Counted from the first letter of the stretch, positions 43,443 through 52,248 are shown. The stretch: 52,248 bases of DNA from Clostridiales bacterium (GCA_003343705.1 QAKR01000003.1:1-52248), one strand, 5' to 3'. The notes: generated by a model not told the origin, from the letters alone. Program-made: numbers and translations.

Positions 43443-43601
43443 AATAATTATCCTTTTTATATAATAACATATTTATTTTAAAAATGCAATACCTATGATT
43501 GACGATTGTCTTTAACTCTTAAGAATATAGCTATTGTATTATTAAAACATCAGTATTTTGATCGGCTTTGATAATTTGCACTATATTTAACTCTAAAATT
43601 A

Positions 43602-46127
43602 TTAAGCCGTTTCTATGCTTGCATCAGCTTGTAATTTTAACTTTTCAACTGCATTTTCACGCATCTTATATTTGAGAATTTTACCGGCTGCATTCATTGG
43701 GAACGCATCAATAAAATCTACATATTTAGGTGTTTTATGCTTTGCCATATGTGAACGGCAAAACTCTTTAAGCTCTTCTTCAGTAAGGGTTTCTCCCTCT
43801 TTAACAATAACGCAAGCCATGATCTCTTCTCCGTATTGTTTGTCAGGAACACCGATTACTTGTACGTCTTTAACTGCAGGATGTGTATAAATAAAATCTT
43901 CAATCTCTTTCGGATATATATTTTCACCGCCGCGGATGATCATATCTTTGATACGTCCGGTTATTTTATAATAACCTTCAGGTGTTCTCCTAGCCAAATC
44001 ACCTGTATGAAGCCATCCGTCTTTGTCAATTGCTGCAGCAGTAGCTTCCGGCATTTTATAATAACCCTTCATGATGTTATAACCACGTGCTACAAACTCT
44101 CCGTCTGTGTTGTCCGGTAAATCCTTACCTGTTTCAGGGTCTACAATCTTACATTCAACACCGAAAATTTCTTTTCCGACAGTTGTAACACGAAGATCAA
44201 GAGAATCATCTGTTTTGCTCATTGTACAAGCAGGAGAAGCTTCCGTTTGTCCGTAAGTAATACATATTTCGGACATGTTCATTTTATCAACAACATCACG
44301 CATTACTTTTATCGGGCAGGGTGAGCCGGCCATAATACCAGTTCTCATATATGAAAAATCTGTTTTAGAAAAGTTTTCATGTTCAAGAAGCGCAATAAAC
44401 ATTGTAGGAACACCATGAAATGCCGTAATTTTCTCTTTATTTATACAATCAAGAGAAATTCTAGGTGAAAAAGCAGGAATTGGGCACATTGTGCTTGCGT
44501 GTGTCATGGAAGCTGTCATTGCCAAAACCATACCGAAGCAATGGAACATCGGAACCTGAATCATCATTCTGTCTGCAGTTGATAAATCCATACAGTCGCC
44601 GATTGCTTTTCCGTTATTAACAACGTTATAGTGTGTAAGCATAACTCCTTTAGGGAAGCCTGTCGTTCCCGAAGTGTACTGCATATTACAAACGTCATGA
44701 ACATTTATAGATTTTGCAAGGCGTTCAACTTCTTCAATAGGTGTTTGTTCCGCCATTGACATTGCTTCTTCCCAAGTGTATGCGCCGTCAATATTTGCCC
44801 CTACGGTAATAATGTTTTTAAGAACAGGTAGTTTTTTAGAAGTAAGGCAGCCTTTTTCACTTGTAGCAAGTTCAGGGCAAAGTTCTTTAATTATTTCAAT
44901 ATAATTACTGTCTTTGTATCCGTCAATCATTACAAGGGTATGCGTGTCAGACTGTTTAAGCAAATATTGTGCTTCATGGATTTTATAAGCCGTATTTACT
45001 GTTACAAGTATTGCACCTATTTTTGTTGTAGCCCAGAATGTTATATACCATTGGGGAACATTTGTAGCCCAAACAGCAACGTGATCACCTTTTTTTACAC
45101 CCATTGAAATAAGCGCTCTGGCAAAGGTATCAACATCATTGCGAAATTCAGGGTATGTACGTGTATAGTCTTGAGTTGTATAGCGGAAAGCATATTGGTC
45201 TGGGAATTTTTCGCACATCATATCCAATACTTCCGGGAAGGTGTAGTTAATAAGCTGGTTCTTTTCCCAAACATATTTACCTGTTCCGCGATTATTATCT
45301 TGAAGCTTTGGTGCGTATTCATCAATTATATCATGCATATAAGATGCAAAATGGGGGAATACAACACCGCAATCTTCAATGTTATTTGCCCAACGCTTAA
45401 CCCATTCAAGTGAAATGTAACCGTTATACTTAATGGATTTAAGTGCAGACATTATATCAGCAATCGGAAGCGTTCCTTCGCCGATAAGTTTATATTCAAT
45501 AATATTATCGGCATTTACAACACTGTCTTTTATATGAGTATATTTTATGTATTTCCCGAGATTTTCAACGGTTTGAGCCGGTGACTCGTTCATATATCGA
45601 TAGGGGTGTTGCATATCCCAAAGGGCAGCAACCGCCGGGCTGTTTACTCGTTCGAGTAACGCACGAAGACGCTTAGTATCTGCATAAACACCATTTGTCT
45701 CGACTAAAAGCGTAACACCTGTTCCTTCAGCTGTTTTAGCTAAGTCAGAAAGTGTTTCAAATATTTGATTATCGTCAACTTCGCCTTCGGGAGCAGGATT
45801 CTTATCTGCTAAAATTCTGATGTATGGAGAGTGAAGCTTTTTGGCAAGATCGATATATGCTGAAATTTCGGCTGCATTTTCTGCTTTTTTATCGGCAAAT
45901 TTTAGGCAGCAACCGGAGGATAGGCACGGGATTTCAAGATTTAGTCGACGTAGTGTGGCGACTGTTGTGTCTATTTGTCCTTCGGTGAAAGGACGAGCAT
46001 TAACAGCGAAAATATCTTCGCCGAGACCTCTGATTTCTATGCCGTCATATCCAAAATCTTTCGCAACGGAGTAGATATCACTCCAGGAAAAATCAGGACA
46101 GCCTAAAGTAGAAAATGCTAATTTCAT
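43602..46127 (-). CDS. Fusion of sugar-isomerase-like TIM barrel and acyl-CoA synthetase
   Basis: The 841-residue protein has two parts. Residues 1-270 form a xylose-isomerase-like (AP endonuclease family 2) barrel with a likely metal set: Glu143 (LVETNG), Asp171 and His174 (WDMQHP), His198 (HIKD) and Glu241 (SLEW). Residues 285-841 are an acyl/AMP-forming ligase with YTSGTTGFPKG (484-494), ITYGQTEASP, TGDLARR, GRIKDMIIRGGENIYP and the catalytic Lys816. The linker (270-290) is short. The gene stands alone between spacers. Which acid and sugar are used is unknown; both halves appear catalytically complete. Confidence 0.92.
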   Translation of the reverse strand: MKLAFSTLGCPDFSWSDIYSVAKDFGYDGIEIRGLGEDIFAVNARPFTEGQIDTTVATLRRLNLEIPCLSSGCCLKFADKKAENAAEISAYIDLAKKLHSPYIRILADKNPAPEGEVDDNQIFETLSDLAKTAEGTGVTLLVETNGVYADTKRLRALLERVNSPAVAALWDMQHPYRYMNESPAQTVENLGKYIKYTHIKDSVVNADNIIEYKLIGEGTLPIADIMSALKSIKYNGYISLEWVKRWANNIEDCGVVFPHFASYMHDIIDEYAPKLQDNNRGTGKYVWEKNQLINYTFPEVLDMMCEKFPDQYAFRYTTQDYTRTYPEFRNDVDTFARALISMGVKKGDHVAVWATNVPQWYITFWATTKIGAILVTVNTAYKIHEAQYLLKQSDTHTLVMIDGYKDSNYIEIIKELCPELATSEKGCLTSKKLPVLKNIITVGANIDGAYTWEEAMSMAEQTPIEEVERLAKSINVHDVCNMQYTSGTTGFPKGVMLTHYNVVNNGKAIGDCMDLSTADRMMIQVPMFHCFGMVLAMTASMTHASTMCPIPAFSPRISLDCINKEKITAFHGVPTMFIALLEHENFSKTDFSYMRTGIMAGSPCPIKVMRDVVDKMNMSEICITYGQTEASPACTMSKTDDSLDLRVTTVGKEIFGVECKIVDPETGKDLPDNTDGEFVARGYNIMKGYYKMPEATAAAIDKDGWLHTGDLARRTPEGYYKITGRIKDMIIRGGENIYPKEIEDFIYTHPAVKDVQVIGVPDKQYGEEIMACVIVKEGETLTEEELKEFCRSHMAKHKTPKYVDFIDAFPMNAAGKILKYKMRENAVEKLKLQADASIETA

Positions 46128-46196
46128 AAAATGTCCCTCTTATATTAATATTTTAATTTAGAAAACTGTTATATACTGCTTGCAAGAGTATTTTAA

Positions 46197-46823
46197 TTAT
46201 TTTGTACCGAAAATTCTGTCTCCGGCATCGCCGAGACCGGGTACGATATATCCATGTTCATTTAAGCACTGGTCAAGAGCCGCACAATAAACTTCAACAT
46301 CAGGGTGGTCTTCATTAAGGCGTTTTACACCTTCGGGTGCAGCGATTATATGGACGCTTTTAATTCTTTTAACACCGTAATTTTTAAGGAATTGTATTGC
46401 TGCGGAAGCAGAACCGCCTGTTGCAAGCATCGGGTCAACAACGATAACGTCGCGTTCGCTGATGTCTGAAGGAAGTTTGCAATAATATTCAACAGGATTA
46501 AGTGTTTCGGGGTCGCGGTAAAGACCGATATGACCAATTTTAATAGACGGGATAAGAGTAAGCATTCCGTCAACCATTCCGAGACCTGCTCTTAATATAG
46601 GAATAACAGCAAGCTTTTTGCCTGCAATCATTTTTGCTTTTGTTGTACATATAGGGGTTGTTATTTCAACCTCTTCAAGAGGGAGGTCACGTGTAACTTC
46701 ATAGCACATAAGCATAGAAATCTCATTAGCTAACTGTCTGAAATCCTTTGAGCCTGTGTCAACGCTGCGCATAAGTGATACCTTGTGCTGTATCAGCGGA
46801 TGGTTTGTGAAATTTACTTTCAT
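46197..46823 (-). CDS. upp: Uracil phosphoribosyltransferase
   Basis: Upp makes UMP from uracil and PRPP. The PRPP loop VIVVDPMLATGGSASAAIQFL is intact, with RAGLGMVDGML and the C-terminal GDAGDRIFGT. The ATG at 46823 has AAGGAG nine bases upstream and gives MKVNFTNHPLIQHKVS, the usual family start; 208 residues. It is the last gene of the tsaE-tsaB-rpiB group. Confidence 0.96.
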   Translation of the reverse strand: MKVNFTNHPLIQHKVSLMRSVDTGSKDFRQLANEISMLMCYEVTRDLPLEEVEITTPICTTKAKMIAGKKLAVIPILRAGLGMVDGMLTLIPSIKIGHIGLYRDPETLNPVEYYCKLPSDISERDVIVVDPMLATGGSASAAIQFLKNYGVKRIKSVHIIAAPEGVKRLNEDHPDVEVYCAALDQCLNEHGYIVPGLGDAGDRIFGTK

Positions 46824-46848
46824 TGTTAAAAACTCCTTATATAAATTT

Positions 46849-47271
46849 TTATTCAAACATATCAATACGTCTTTGATGTTTGCCGCCTTCGAACTCTGTG
46901 TTTATAAACACTTCAACAAGCTCATCAGCAAGGCCTTCACCTAAAACGCGTGCGCCTATACAAAGTACGTTTGCATCATTGTGCATACGTGTGAATTTTG
47001 CACTGAAATAGTCGCTGCAAGCAGCTGCACGAATTCCTTTTTGCTTATTGGCAACCATACTCATACCGATGCCTGTTCCGCAAACAAGAATACCTTTTTC
47101 GCATTTACCTTCTTGAATAGATGCGCAAAGATTTTTAGCAAAAACAGGGTAGTCGCATGAATCTGTATTGTTTGTGCCGAAATCTTCAAAATCAATATTG
47201 TTTTCGGAAAGATAGTTTTTAATTTTTTCTTTAAGTTCATAACCTGCGTGATCAGATGCAATAGCAATCAT
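46849..47271 (-). CDS. rpiB: Ribose 5-phosphate isomerase B
   Basis: RpiB interconverts ribose 5-phosphate and ribulose 5-phosphate. ASDHAGYELKEKI, GTGIGMSMVANKQKGIRAA, the active-site Cys in ILVCGTGIG and NDANVLCIGARV are present. Length (140) is typical. The start overlaps the tsaB stop by four bases. Confidence 0.96.
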   Translation of the reverse strand: MIAIASDHAGYELKEKIKNYLSENNIDFEDFGTNNTDSCDYPVFAKNLCASIQEGKCEKGILVCGTGIGMSMVANKQKGIRAAACSDYFSAKFTRMHNDANVLCIGARVLGEGLADELVEVFINTEFEGGKHQRRIDMFE

Positions 47272-47948
47272 TTTGTTTTCTCCTTTAAATTTTCAAGTCT
47301 TTCTCGCTCTGCTTGCGGCGCCCGCAAGTAAACAGGAGAGAGAGCTTCATGGTTTACCGAAACACCGCCTCCGCTGTTTACAAGTGAAAGTATGTTTTCG
47401 GCTGTTATATATCGTTGTGACGGCGGTGAAAATATAAAGTTGCAATCATAAAGCAAATTTGTTCCGTCGCCCACAATGAGCGTTTTGTTATCGAGTTCAT
47501 TTAAGAGCTCGTTTTTTTCTATTCGTCTGTCAGGGCAAAGTCTTACAAGCTGCCCATCTTCAACGGTAAATAAAGCATTGTAAAATTGATTTCTTCTTGC
47601 GTCCATAACGGCGCATATTTTATCTGTGTGATAAATTCCGTTGTATGCAGCAGCTGCAAGTGTTGAAACTGCAACACATTCGATATTATTTGCAAATGCC
47701 AGACCTTTAGCTGTTGCCACTCCGATTTTTATACCTGTAAAAGATCCGGGGCCAACCGTTAAAGCTATTTTATCCAATTCTTTTATTTCAAGCCCTGAAA
47801 GTTTCATTACATTTTCAACAGCACATAAGAGTGTTTGGGAATGTGTTAGCCCGTTGTTTATAAACTGCGAAGCAGTTATTTTATCATCCACCATTACCGC
47901 TGCAGAACATGATACGGACGATGAGTCAATTGCCAAAATCTTACTCAA
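47268..47948 (-). CDS. tsaB: tRNA threonylcarbamoyl transferase complex subunit TsaB
   Basis: TsaB pairs with TsaD in making t6A37 of ANN-reading tRNAs. The ASKHA-type N-terminus ILAIDSSSVSCSAAV, VGPGSFTGIKIGVATAKGLAFA and the late SPVYLRAPQAER fit. It is 226 residues, as usual. The start is TTG, and its first eight bases overlap the tsaE stop. AAAGGA lies about ten bases upstream. Confidence 0.95.
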   Translation of the reverse strand: MSKILAIDSSSVSCSAAVMVDDKITASQFINNGLTHSQTLLCAVENVMKLSGLEIKELDKIALTVGPGSFTGIKIGVATAKGLAFANNIECVAVSTLAAAAYNGIYHTDKICAVMDARRNQFYNALFTVEDGQLVRLCPDRRIEKNELLNELDNKTLIVGDGTNLLYDCNFIFSPPSQRYITAENILSLVNSGGGVSVNHEALSPVYLRAPQAERERLENLKEKTK

Positions 47949-48348
47949 CGGTTATTATCCTTTCATCAGGCGAAGAGCCGTATTCAAAATTTATTTTTAC
48001 AGCTTCGGGAAAGTATTCTTCTGCAATACCGCTCCACTCTATTATGGCTATATTGCTTTCGTCGCAATCGTCAAAAAGGCCTGTAGAGTATGCATCGTCA
48101 TAACCGTCAAGCCTGTATAGGTCGTAATGTAACACAGGTATATGGGCATCGTAACGGTGGCATATTGCAAAAGTCGGGGAGGTAACTTCACCTTTATAAC
48201 CAAGTCCATTTAAAAGGCCTTTTGTAAAAACAGTTTTTCCTGCACCCATTTCGCCGTTAAGAAAAATAACAGTTCCTTTTCTTAAAGTTTGTGCGAATTT
48301 TTCAGCAAAACTAAATGTTTCCTTTTCGCTATTGCTTATAATTTTCAT
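47941..48348 (-). CDS. tsaE: tRNA threonylcarbamoyl complex ATPase TsaE
   Basis: TsaE is the small ATPase that drives the t6A cycle. Walker A GEMGAGKTVFTKGL (about residue 33), then SPTFAICHRY and HYDLYRL are present. The ATG at 48348 is one base after the stop of the guaA paralogue; a longer frame upstream overlaps that gene and is not used. Length of 135 is typical of the family. Its own ribosome site is weak, so translation may depend on the upstream gene. Confidence 0.93.
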   Translation of the reverse strand: MKIISNSEKETFSFAEKFAQTLRKGTVIFLNGEMGAGKTVFTKGLLNGLGYKGEVTSPTFAICHRYDAHIPVLHYDLYRLDGYDDAYSTGLFDDCDESNIAIIEWSGIAEEYFPEAVKINFEYGSSPDERIITVE

Positions 48349-48349
48349 A

Positions 48350-49657
48350 TTATTCCCATTCAATTGTTGCCGGCGGTTTCGGCGAAATGTCATAAAGAAC
48401 ACGGTTTACACCGTTAACTTCAGAAAGAATGCGATTTGTAATTTTATGCAAAACAGACCAGGGGATTTCTTCTATGTCGGCTGTCATTGCATCTATTGTA
48501 TTAACCGCACGGATTATAACAGGATATTCAAAACAACGTGCATTGTTTTTGACCCCAACGCTTTTAAAATCGGGAACAGCAGTGAAATATTGCCATACTT
48601 TACCGGATAAACCTGCTTTATCAAATTCATCTCTTAAAACAGCATCAGATTCACGAACCGCTTCAAGTCTGTCTTTTGTAATCGCGCCTAAACAGCGGAC
48701 ACCGAGACCCGGGCCGGGGAATGGTTGACGATATACCATGCTTTCGGGAAGACCAAGCTCAATACCGCAAGCTCGAACTTCGTCTTTAAAAAGATATTTT
48801 AAAGGTTCAACAAGCCCGAACTTCATATCTTCGGGAAGACCGCCAACATTATGATGGCTCTTAACTATTTTTGCGGTTTTAGTTCCGCTTTCAACAATGT
48901 CCGGATATATGGTTCCTTGAGCTAAAAGCTCAATATTCTCAAGTTTTTTAGCTTCTTCTTCAAAAACACGAATGAATTCTGTACCTATGATTTTACGTTT
49001 TGCTTCAGGGTCTGCAACCCCTTCAAGTTTTGTTAAAAAGCGTTCGGAAGCATCAATATATATTAGATTAGCATCAAGTTGGTTTTGGAAAACTTCAACT
49101 ACCTGTTCACTTTCACCTTTTCTCATTAAGCCATGATTAACATGAACACAGTATAACTGTTTTCCTATTGCTTTTATTAGTAATGCTGCAACCACAGAGC
49201 TGTCTACGCCGCCTGACAATGCAAGCAAAACTCTTTTTTGACCAACTTGCTGTTTTATAAGCTCAATTTGGTCTGCTACAAAGTTTTTCATATTCCAGTT
49301 TGCTTCCGCCTTACAAGTATCAAAAACAAAAGGTTTAATCTTTTCCTGAAGCTCTTTATCACAACAGGGAAGTTTTGCCATATCTTGTTCTTTAAAACTT
49401 GTTATATGATTTATAACAAAAATCGGAAGCCCGGAGTTGTAAACACATTGACAACAATCGATCTTTTCGCCGTCTATAATATTATTTTCTCCGCCGTTTA
49501 TTATAACACCCTTAATATTCGGAAGTGCAAGAAGCTCTTCTTTTTTAATATCGTGGGGATGAATTTCGCTATAAATTCCCAGTGCACGAATGGCTCTTGC
49601 AAGCTTTGAGTTTTCAGTGCTACCTAGGTCAAGTATAGCTATCATATCTTGTTTCAT
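48350..49657 (-). CDS. GMP-synthetase paralogue with dead, shortened glutaminase domain
   Basis: The 435-residue protein keeps the GuaA synthetase half: LSGGVDSSVVAALL P-loop (148-161), QGTIYPDIVESG, KSHHNVGGLP, QPFPGPGLGVR and the end SPKPPATIEWE. The N-terminal half is only about 120 residues, against about 192 in the neighbouring GuaA. The nucleophile position (Cys81 of the neighbour, GICYG) is Asn83 here (FVINHITS), and the segment with the His-Glu pair is missing. It could use free ammonia, take it from GuaA, or do something else. It lies 27 bases after guaA. Confidence 0.9.
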   Translation of the reverse strand: MKQDMIAILDLGSTENSKLARAIRALGIYSEIHPHDIKKEELLALPNIKGVIINGGENNIIDGEKIDCCQCVYNSGLPIFVINHITSFKEQDMAKLPCCDKELQEKIKPFVFDTCKAEANWNMKNFVADQIELIKQQVGQKRVLLALSGGVDSSVVAALLIKAIGKQLYCVHVNHGLMRKGESEQVVEVFQNQLDANLIYIDASERFLTKLEGVADPEAKRKIIGTEFIRVFEEEAKKLENIELLAQGTIYPDIVESGTKTAKIVKSHHNVGGLPEDMKFGLVEPLKYLFKDEVRACGIELGLPESMVYRQPFPGPGLGVRCLGAITKDRLEAVRESDAVLRDEFDKAGLSGKVWQYFTAVPDFKSVGVKNNARCFEYPVIIRAVNTIDAMTADIEEIPWSVLHKITNRILSEVNGVNRVLYDISPKPPATIEWE

Positions 49658-49684
49658 TGGTAAATGCTCCTTAAAGTATATATA

Positions 49685-51208
49685 TTATTCCCATTCAATA
49701 GTAGCGGGAGGTTTGGAAGTTATGTCATAAGCTATTCTGTTGATATGGGGAACTTCATTTACTATTCTCGTAGATGCTTTATCAAGGATTTCATAAGGTA
49801 TTTTACACCAGTCAGCTGTCATGAAGTCTGTTGTTGTCACGGCTCGTAAAACAAGCGTATAGTCATATGTTCTTTCGTCGCCCATGACGCCTACTGTTTT
49901 CATGTTGGTTAAAACAGCAAAATATTGATTTGCAATTTTATCATAACCGCCGTTATGCATTTCTTCACGGAAAATAGCATCGGCGTCTTGTAATATTTCA
50001 AGTTTTTCTTTAGTAATTTCGCCTATAATTCTTATTGCAAGACCGGGGCCGGGAAAAGGTTGGCGGCTCACAAGAGCTTCAGATAAACCCAGCTCACGCC
50101 CTAGTGTACGAACTTCATCTTTAAAAAGGTATCTTAAAGGTTCAATAATTTCTTTAAAATCAACTGTGTCAGGTAAACCTCCCACATTGTGGTGGCTTTT
50201 TATAACAGCAGCTTTACCTGTACCTGATTCTATAACGTCGGGATAAATTGTCCCTTGAACAAGATAGTCTACCGCACCTATTTTTTTAGCTTCTTTTTCA
50301 AATGTTCGAATAAACTCTTCACCAATTATTTTGCGCTTTTTTTCAGGCTCGGATACTCCTGCAATTTTTGAAATATATTCATCGCCTGCATTAACTCTTA
50401 TTAAGTTGAGATCCATGTTTTTAAAAGCTTCTTCAACTTCGTCGCCTTCGTTTTTACGCATAAATCCATGATCTACAAAAATGCAAGTTAGGTTTTTGCC
50501 TACAGCTTTGCCTACTAGTGTAGCTGCAACAGAGCTATCAACCCCGCCTGATAACGCACAAAGAACTTTTTTATCGCCCACTTTTTCACTTATATTTTTA
50601 ATTGCATTTTTAGCATAATCTTTCATAGTCCAATCGCCGGTGGCTTTACATATATTATAAACAAAATTATGCAAAATAGCTTGTCCGTTTTCCGTATGTG
50701 AAACTTCGGGGTGAAACTGAACAGCATAAATTCTTCTGTTATCATCGGCGTAGGCAGCAACCGGACAGCTTTTTGTTGTAGCTGTAACTGAAAAACCTTC
50801 AGGAATCTTTTCCACCCTGTCTGTATGGCTCATCCAACAGAAGCCGGAAGGTATATCTTTAAATAAAGTTGTGTCTGTGTAAGAAATTTCCGTTTTACCG
50901 TATTCACGGGTTTGGGCTGCGCAGACGTTCCCGCCTAATTCTTTTGCAATTAGCTGTGAGCCGTAGCAAATTCCGAGAATAGGAATACCGAGTTCGAATA
51001 TTTTTTTGTCAACAGTAGGAGCATTTTCGGTATATACGCTGTTAGGTCCTCCGGTGAATATTATTCCGATTGGGTTGAGTTCTTTTATTTTTTCTATTGG
51101 GGTAGTGTTGGGCTTAACTTCAGAATAAACATTCATTTCACGCACTCTGCGTGCAATAAGCTCATTATATTGACCTCCGAAATCAAGGACGAGAACGAAT
51201 TGATGCAT
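49685..51208 (-). CDS. guaA: GMP synthase (glutamine-hydrolysing)
   Basis: GuaA aminates XMP to GMP using glutamine. The class I glutaminase domain has Cys81 in GICYGSQ, His166 and Glu168 in QFHPEV. The ATP pyrophosphatase domain has SGGVDSSV (220-227) and KSHHNVGGLP, and the dimer domain ends SKPPATIEWE. Length of 507 is typical. Its ATG shares one base with the stop of the hydrolase gene (TAATG). Confidence 0.96.
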   Translation of the reverse strand: MHQFVLVLDFGGQYNELIARRVREMNVYSEVKPNTTPIEKIKELNPIGIIFTGGPNSVYTENAPTVDKKIFELGIPILGICYGSQLIAKELGGNVCAAQTREYGKTEISYTDTTLFKDIPSGFCWMSHTDRVEKIPEGFSVTATTKSCPVAAYADDNRRIYAVQFHPEVSHTENGQAILHNFVYNICKATGDWTMKDYAKNAIKNISEKVGDKKVLCALSGGVDSSVAATLVGKAVGKNLTCIFVDHGFMRKNEGDEVEEAFKNMDLNLIRVNAGDEYISKIAGVSEPEKKRKIIGEEFIRTFEKEAKKIGAVDYLVQGTIYPDVIESGTGKAAVIKSHHNVGGLPDTVDFKEIIEPLRYLFKDEVRTLGRELGLSEALVSRQPFPGPGLAIRIIGEITKEKLEILQDADAIFREEMHNGGYDKIANQYFAVLTNMKTVGVMGDERTYDYTLVLRAVTTTDFMTADWCKIPYEILDKASTRIVNEVPHINRIAYDITSKPPATIEWE

Positions 51209-51993
51209 TAATTAATTACCTCTTTCAACCAGTTTTCACATAGTATAGTCCAAGCGGATGCTGTTTTATCTTCAATGCATGCAAGCCCGAGCCCATGACC
51301 GCCTTTTTTAAAAATATGCAGTTCATGCGGTATGTTATGGTCGGAAAGCGATGCAGAAAATGCAAGAGAGTTTTTCACCGGAACACAAGTGTCTTCAAAT
51401 GTATGCCAAATAAAACATGGCGGTGTATAGGCTGTTACTTGTGTTTCACAGGAATAAAATTCAATATCTTTTTCAGTGGGATTTTCACCAAGTAATGATA
51501 TTTTAGAACCTTCGTGGCCGAAATTTTTCATTGTTATGACCGGATAACATAATATTCCGAAATCCGGTCTGCAATTTTCGTTATCTATATCATCTTCAGG
51601 TATACATTCATATTTTAAGTGAGTCATAGCTGTTGCGGCAAGATGGCCGCCGGCAGAAAATCCCAGAACGCCTATTTTATTAATATCTGTACCAAAATCA
51701 GATGAATAATATCGTACGAATTTTATAGCACGTTGTAAATCCATTAAGGGTACAGGAGCTTTATAAGGTGAAACACGATAGTCCAAAACAAAAGCTGAAT
51801 AGCCTAAAGAGTTAAGCCATGTTGCAACATCGGTTCCTTCGTAGTCAAAAGCTTTGCCTGTATATCCGCCTCCCGGGCAAACTATAACGCAAGGATTATT
51901 ATCACCTTCAAGCAAAAAAGGCATAAGTGAAGGTTCAGGTTGCTCGAAATCTTTATTGTAGAGAGGCGTCTTTTCCCATATTTTGTATGTCAT
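51208..51993 (-). CDS. Alpha/beta hydrolase, acetylesterase-like
   Basis: The 261-residue protein has the oxyanion loop CPGGGY (about 39-44), the nucleophile elbow GFSAGGHLA (about 113-121), and the late Asp and His regions WHTFEDTCVP and GGHGLGLA. It resembles esterases and acetylxylan-esterase-type enzymes of the BD-FAE group. No signal peptide is seen, so it acts inside the cell. Its first 41 bases overlap the end of the upstream membrane gene. Confidence 0.85.
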   Translation of the reverse strand: MTYKIWEKTPLYNKDFEQPEPSLMPFLLEGDNNPCVIVCPGGGYTGKAFDYEGTDVATWLNSLGYSAFVLDYRVSPYKAPVPLMDLQRAIKFVRYYSSDFGTDINKIGVLGFSAGGHLAATAMTHLKYECIPEDDIDNENCRPDFGILCYPVITMKNFGHEGSKISLLGENPTEKDIEFYSCETQVTAYTPPCFIWHTFEDTCVPVKNSLAFSASLSDHNIPHELHIFKKGGHGLGLACIEDKTASAWTILCENWLKEVIN

Positions 51994-52248
51994 CTTGTTT
52001 AGTTTCCTTTTTAAGTTTCTTAGATGTCATAATATATATCCAAAATCCAATAGATAGTATTATCAAAATTCCTACTGCTATTAAATACGGTTTCAAAGAT
52101 TCAAAGGTGAATTTAGCGAAGGACCCGTTTTTAATCAGTCGTCCATATGCTGTTTGAGCAGTTGTTGCCGCATCAAGTGTAAGTAAAACAGTGATTGTCA
52201 GATTATCAGGATAAGAACCGTCATTATTTTTAAAATTAATGATTTTTG
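51953..52248 (-). CDS. C-terminal part of a membrane-anchored protein (5' end outside window)
   Basis: The frame is open through base 52248 and ends at a TAA (51953-51955), giving the last 97 residues. An outer segment (NNDGSYPDNLTITVLLTLDA) is followed by one helix (YLIAVGILIILSIGFWIYIM) and a lysine-rich inner tail. The protein may be the end of a larger signal-anchored surface protein. The gene overlaps the hydrolase start by 41 bases, which suggests coupled expression. Confidence 0.6.
   Translation of the reverse strand, partial: KIINFKNNDGSYPDNLTITVLLTLDAATTAQTAYGRLIKNGSFAKFTFESLKPYLIAVGILIILSIGFWIYIMTSKKLKKETKQDDIQNMGKDASLQ

Noticed and set aside
43580..43601. TTAACTCTAAAAT matching the MITE end
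   Set aside because: No inverted partner or TA flank was found; it is probably a chance AT-rich match.

Overview
This window is chromosomal DNA from a low-GC, endospore-forming Firmicute of the class Clostridia. The best guess is a gut-type Oscillospiraceae/Ruminococcaceae relative; that family-level placement is inferred from gene content and order, not from a marker gene. Evidence for a spore former is spoIIE with a canonical Spo0A box upstream and spoIIR with a good sigma-F-like promoter. Strong consensus sigma-A promoters (TTGACA/TTGACT, 17 bp, TATAAT), GGAGG ribosome sites and rho-independent terminators are common. I saw no tRNA, rRNA, CRISPR array, prophage or full-length insertion sequence. 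No gene-free stretch exceeds about 250 bases; the two largest are the 35641-35845 leader and the 38767-39008 MITE plus terminator.

Layout. 1-1250: end of lipoyl synthase and a single-domain lipoate ligase. 1327-4813: MecA-like adaptor (-), GpsA (+), transaldolase and GAPDH (-). 4989-8327: degenerate kinase-like protein, YetF, DUF4363, then galK from its own promoter. 8379-13145: YceD, L32, then a DUF512 radical enzyme, Der, PlsY and TcdA; an AGCS symporter converges on tcdA and overlaps it. 14416-17450: NrdR, ABC exporter, RadC. 17648-28304: a long, partly translationally coupled unit of uvrB, uvrA, GNAT, two carbohydrate-type lipoproteins, ogg, GNAT and DUF6062. 28374-30917: acpP, ruvX, spoIIE. 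30999-33534 (-): P-loop protein, pgi and small Cys-rich or zinc-ribbon proteins. 33714-38766 (+): DHHW protein, HAD phosphatase, CorA behind an unusual leader, diguanylate cyclase, radical SAM protein. Then a MITE, a cytosolic TIM-barrel protein (-) and spoIIR (+). 41400-43442 (-): DUF4364, DivIVA-like protein, orphan fumarase-beta and two tiny membrane proteins. 43602-46127 (-): a fused sugar-isomerase/acyl-CoA synthetase. 46197-52248 (-): membrane protein fragment, esterase, guaA, a guaA paralogue lacking glutaminase residues, tsaE, tsaB, rpiB and upp.

Functional links: GpsA and PlsY supply the glycerol-3-phosphate step of phospholipid synthesis, with AcpP as acyl carrier. GapA, Pgi, transaldolase, RpiB and GalK cover central sugar metabolism. 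TsaB and TsaE make t6A, which TcdA cyclises. UvrA, UvrB, OGG, RadC and RuvX cover DNA repair. The most unusual items are the tandem GuaA pair with one dead glutaminase half, the isomerase/acyl-CoA synthetase fusion, the corA leader with a possible upstream peptide, and the MITE with a TA duplication.
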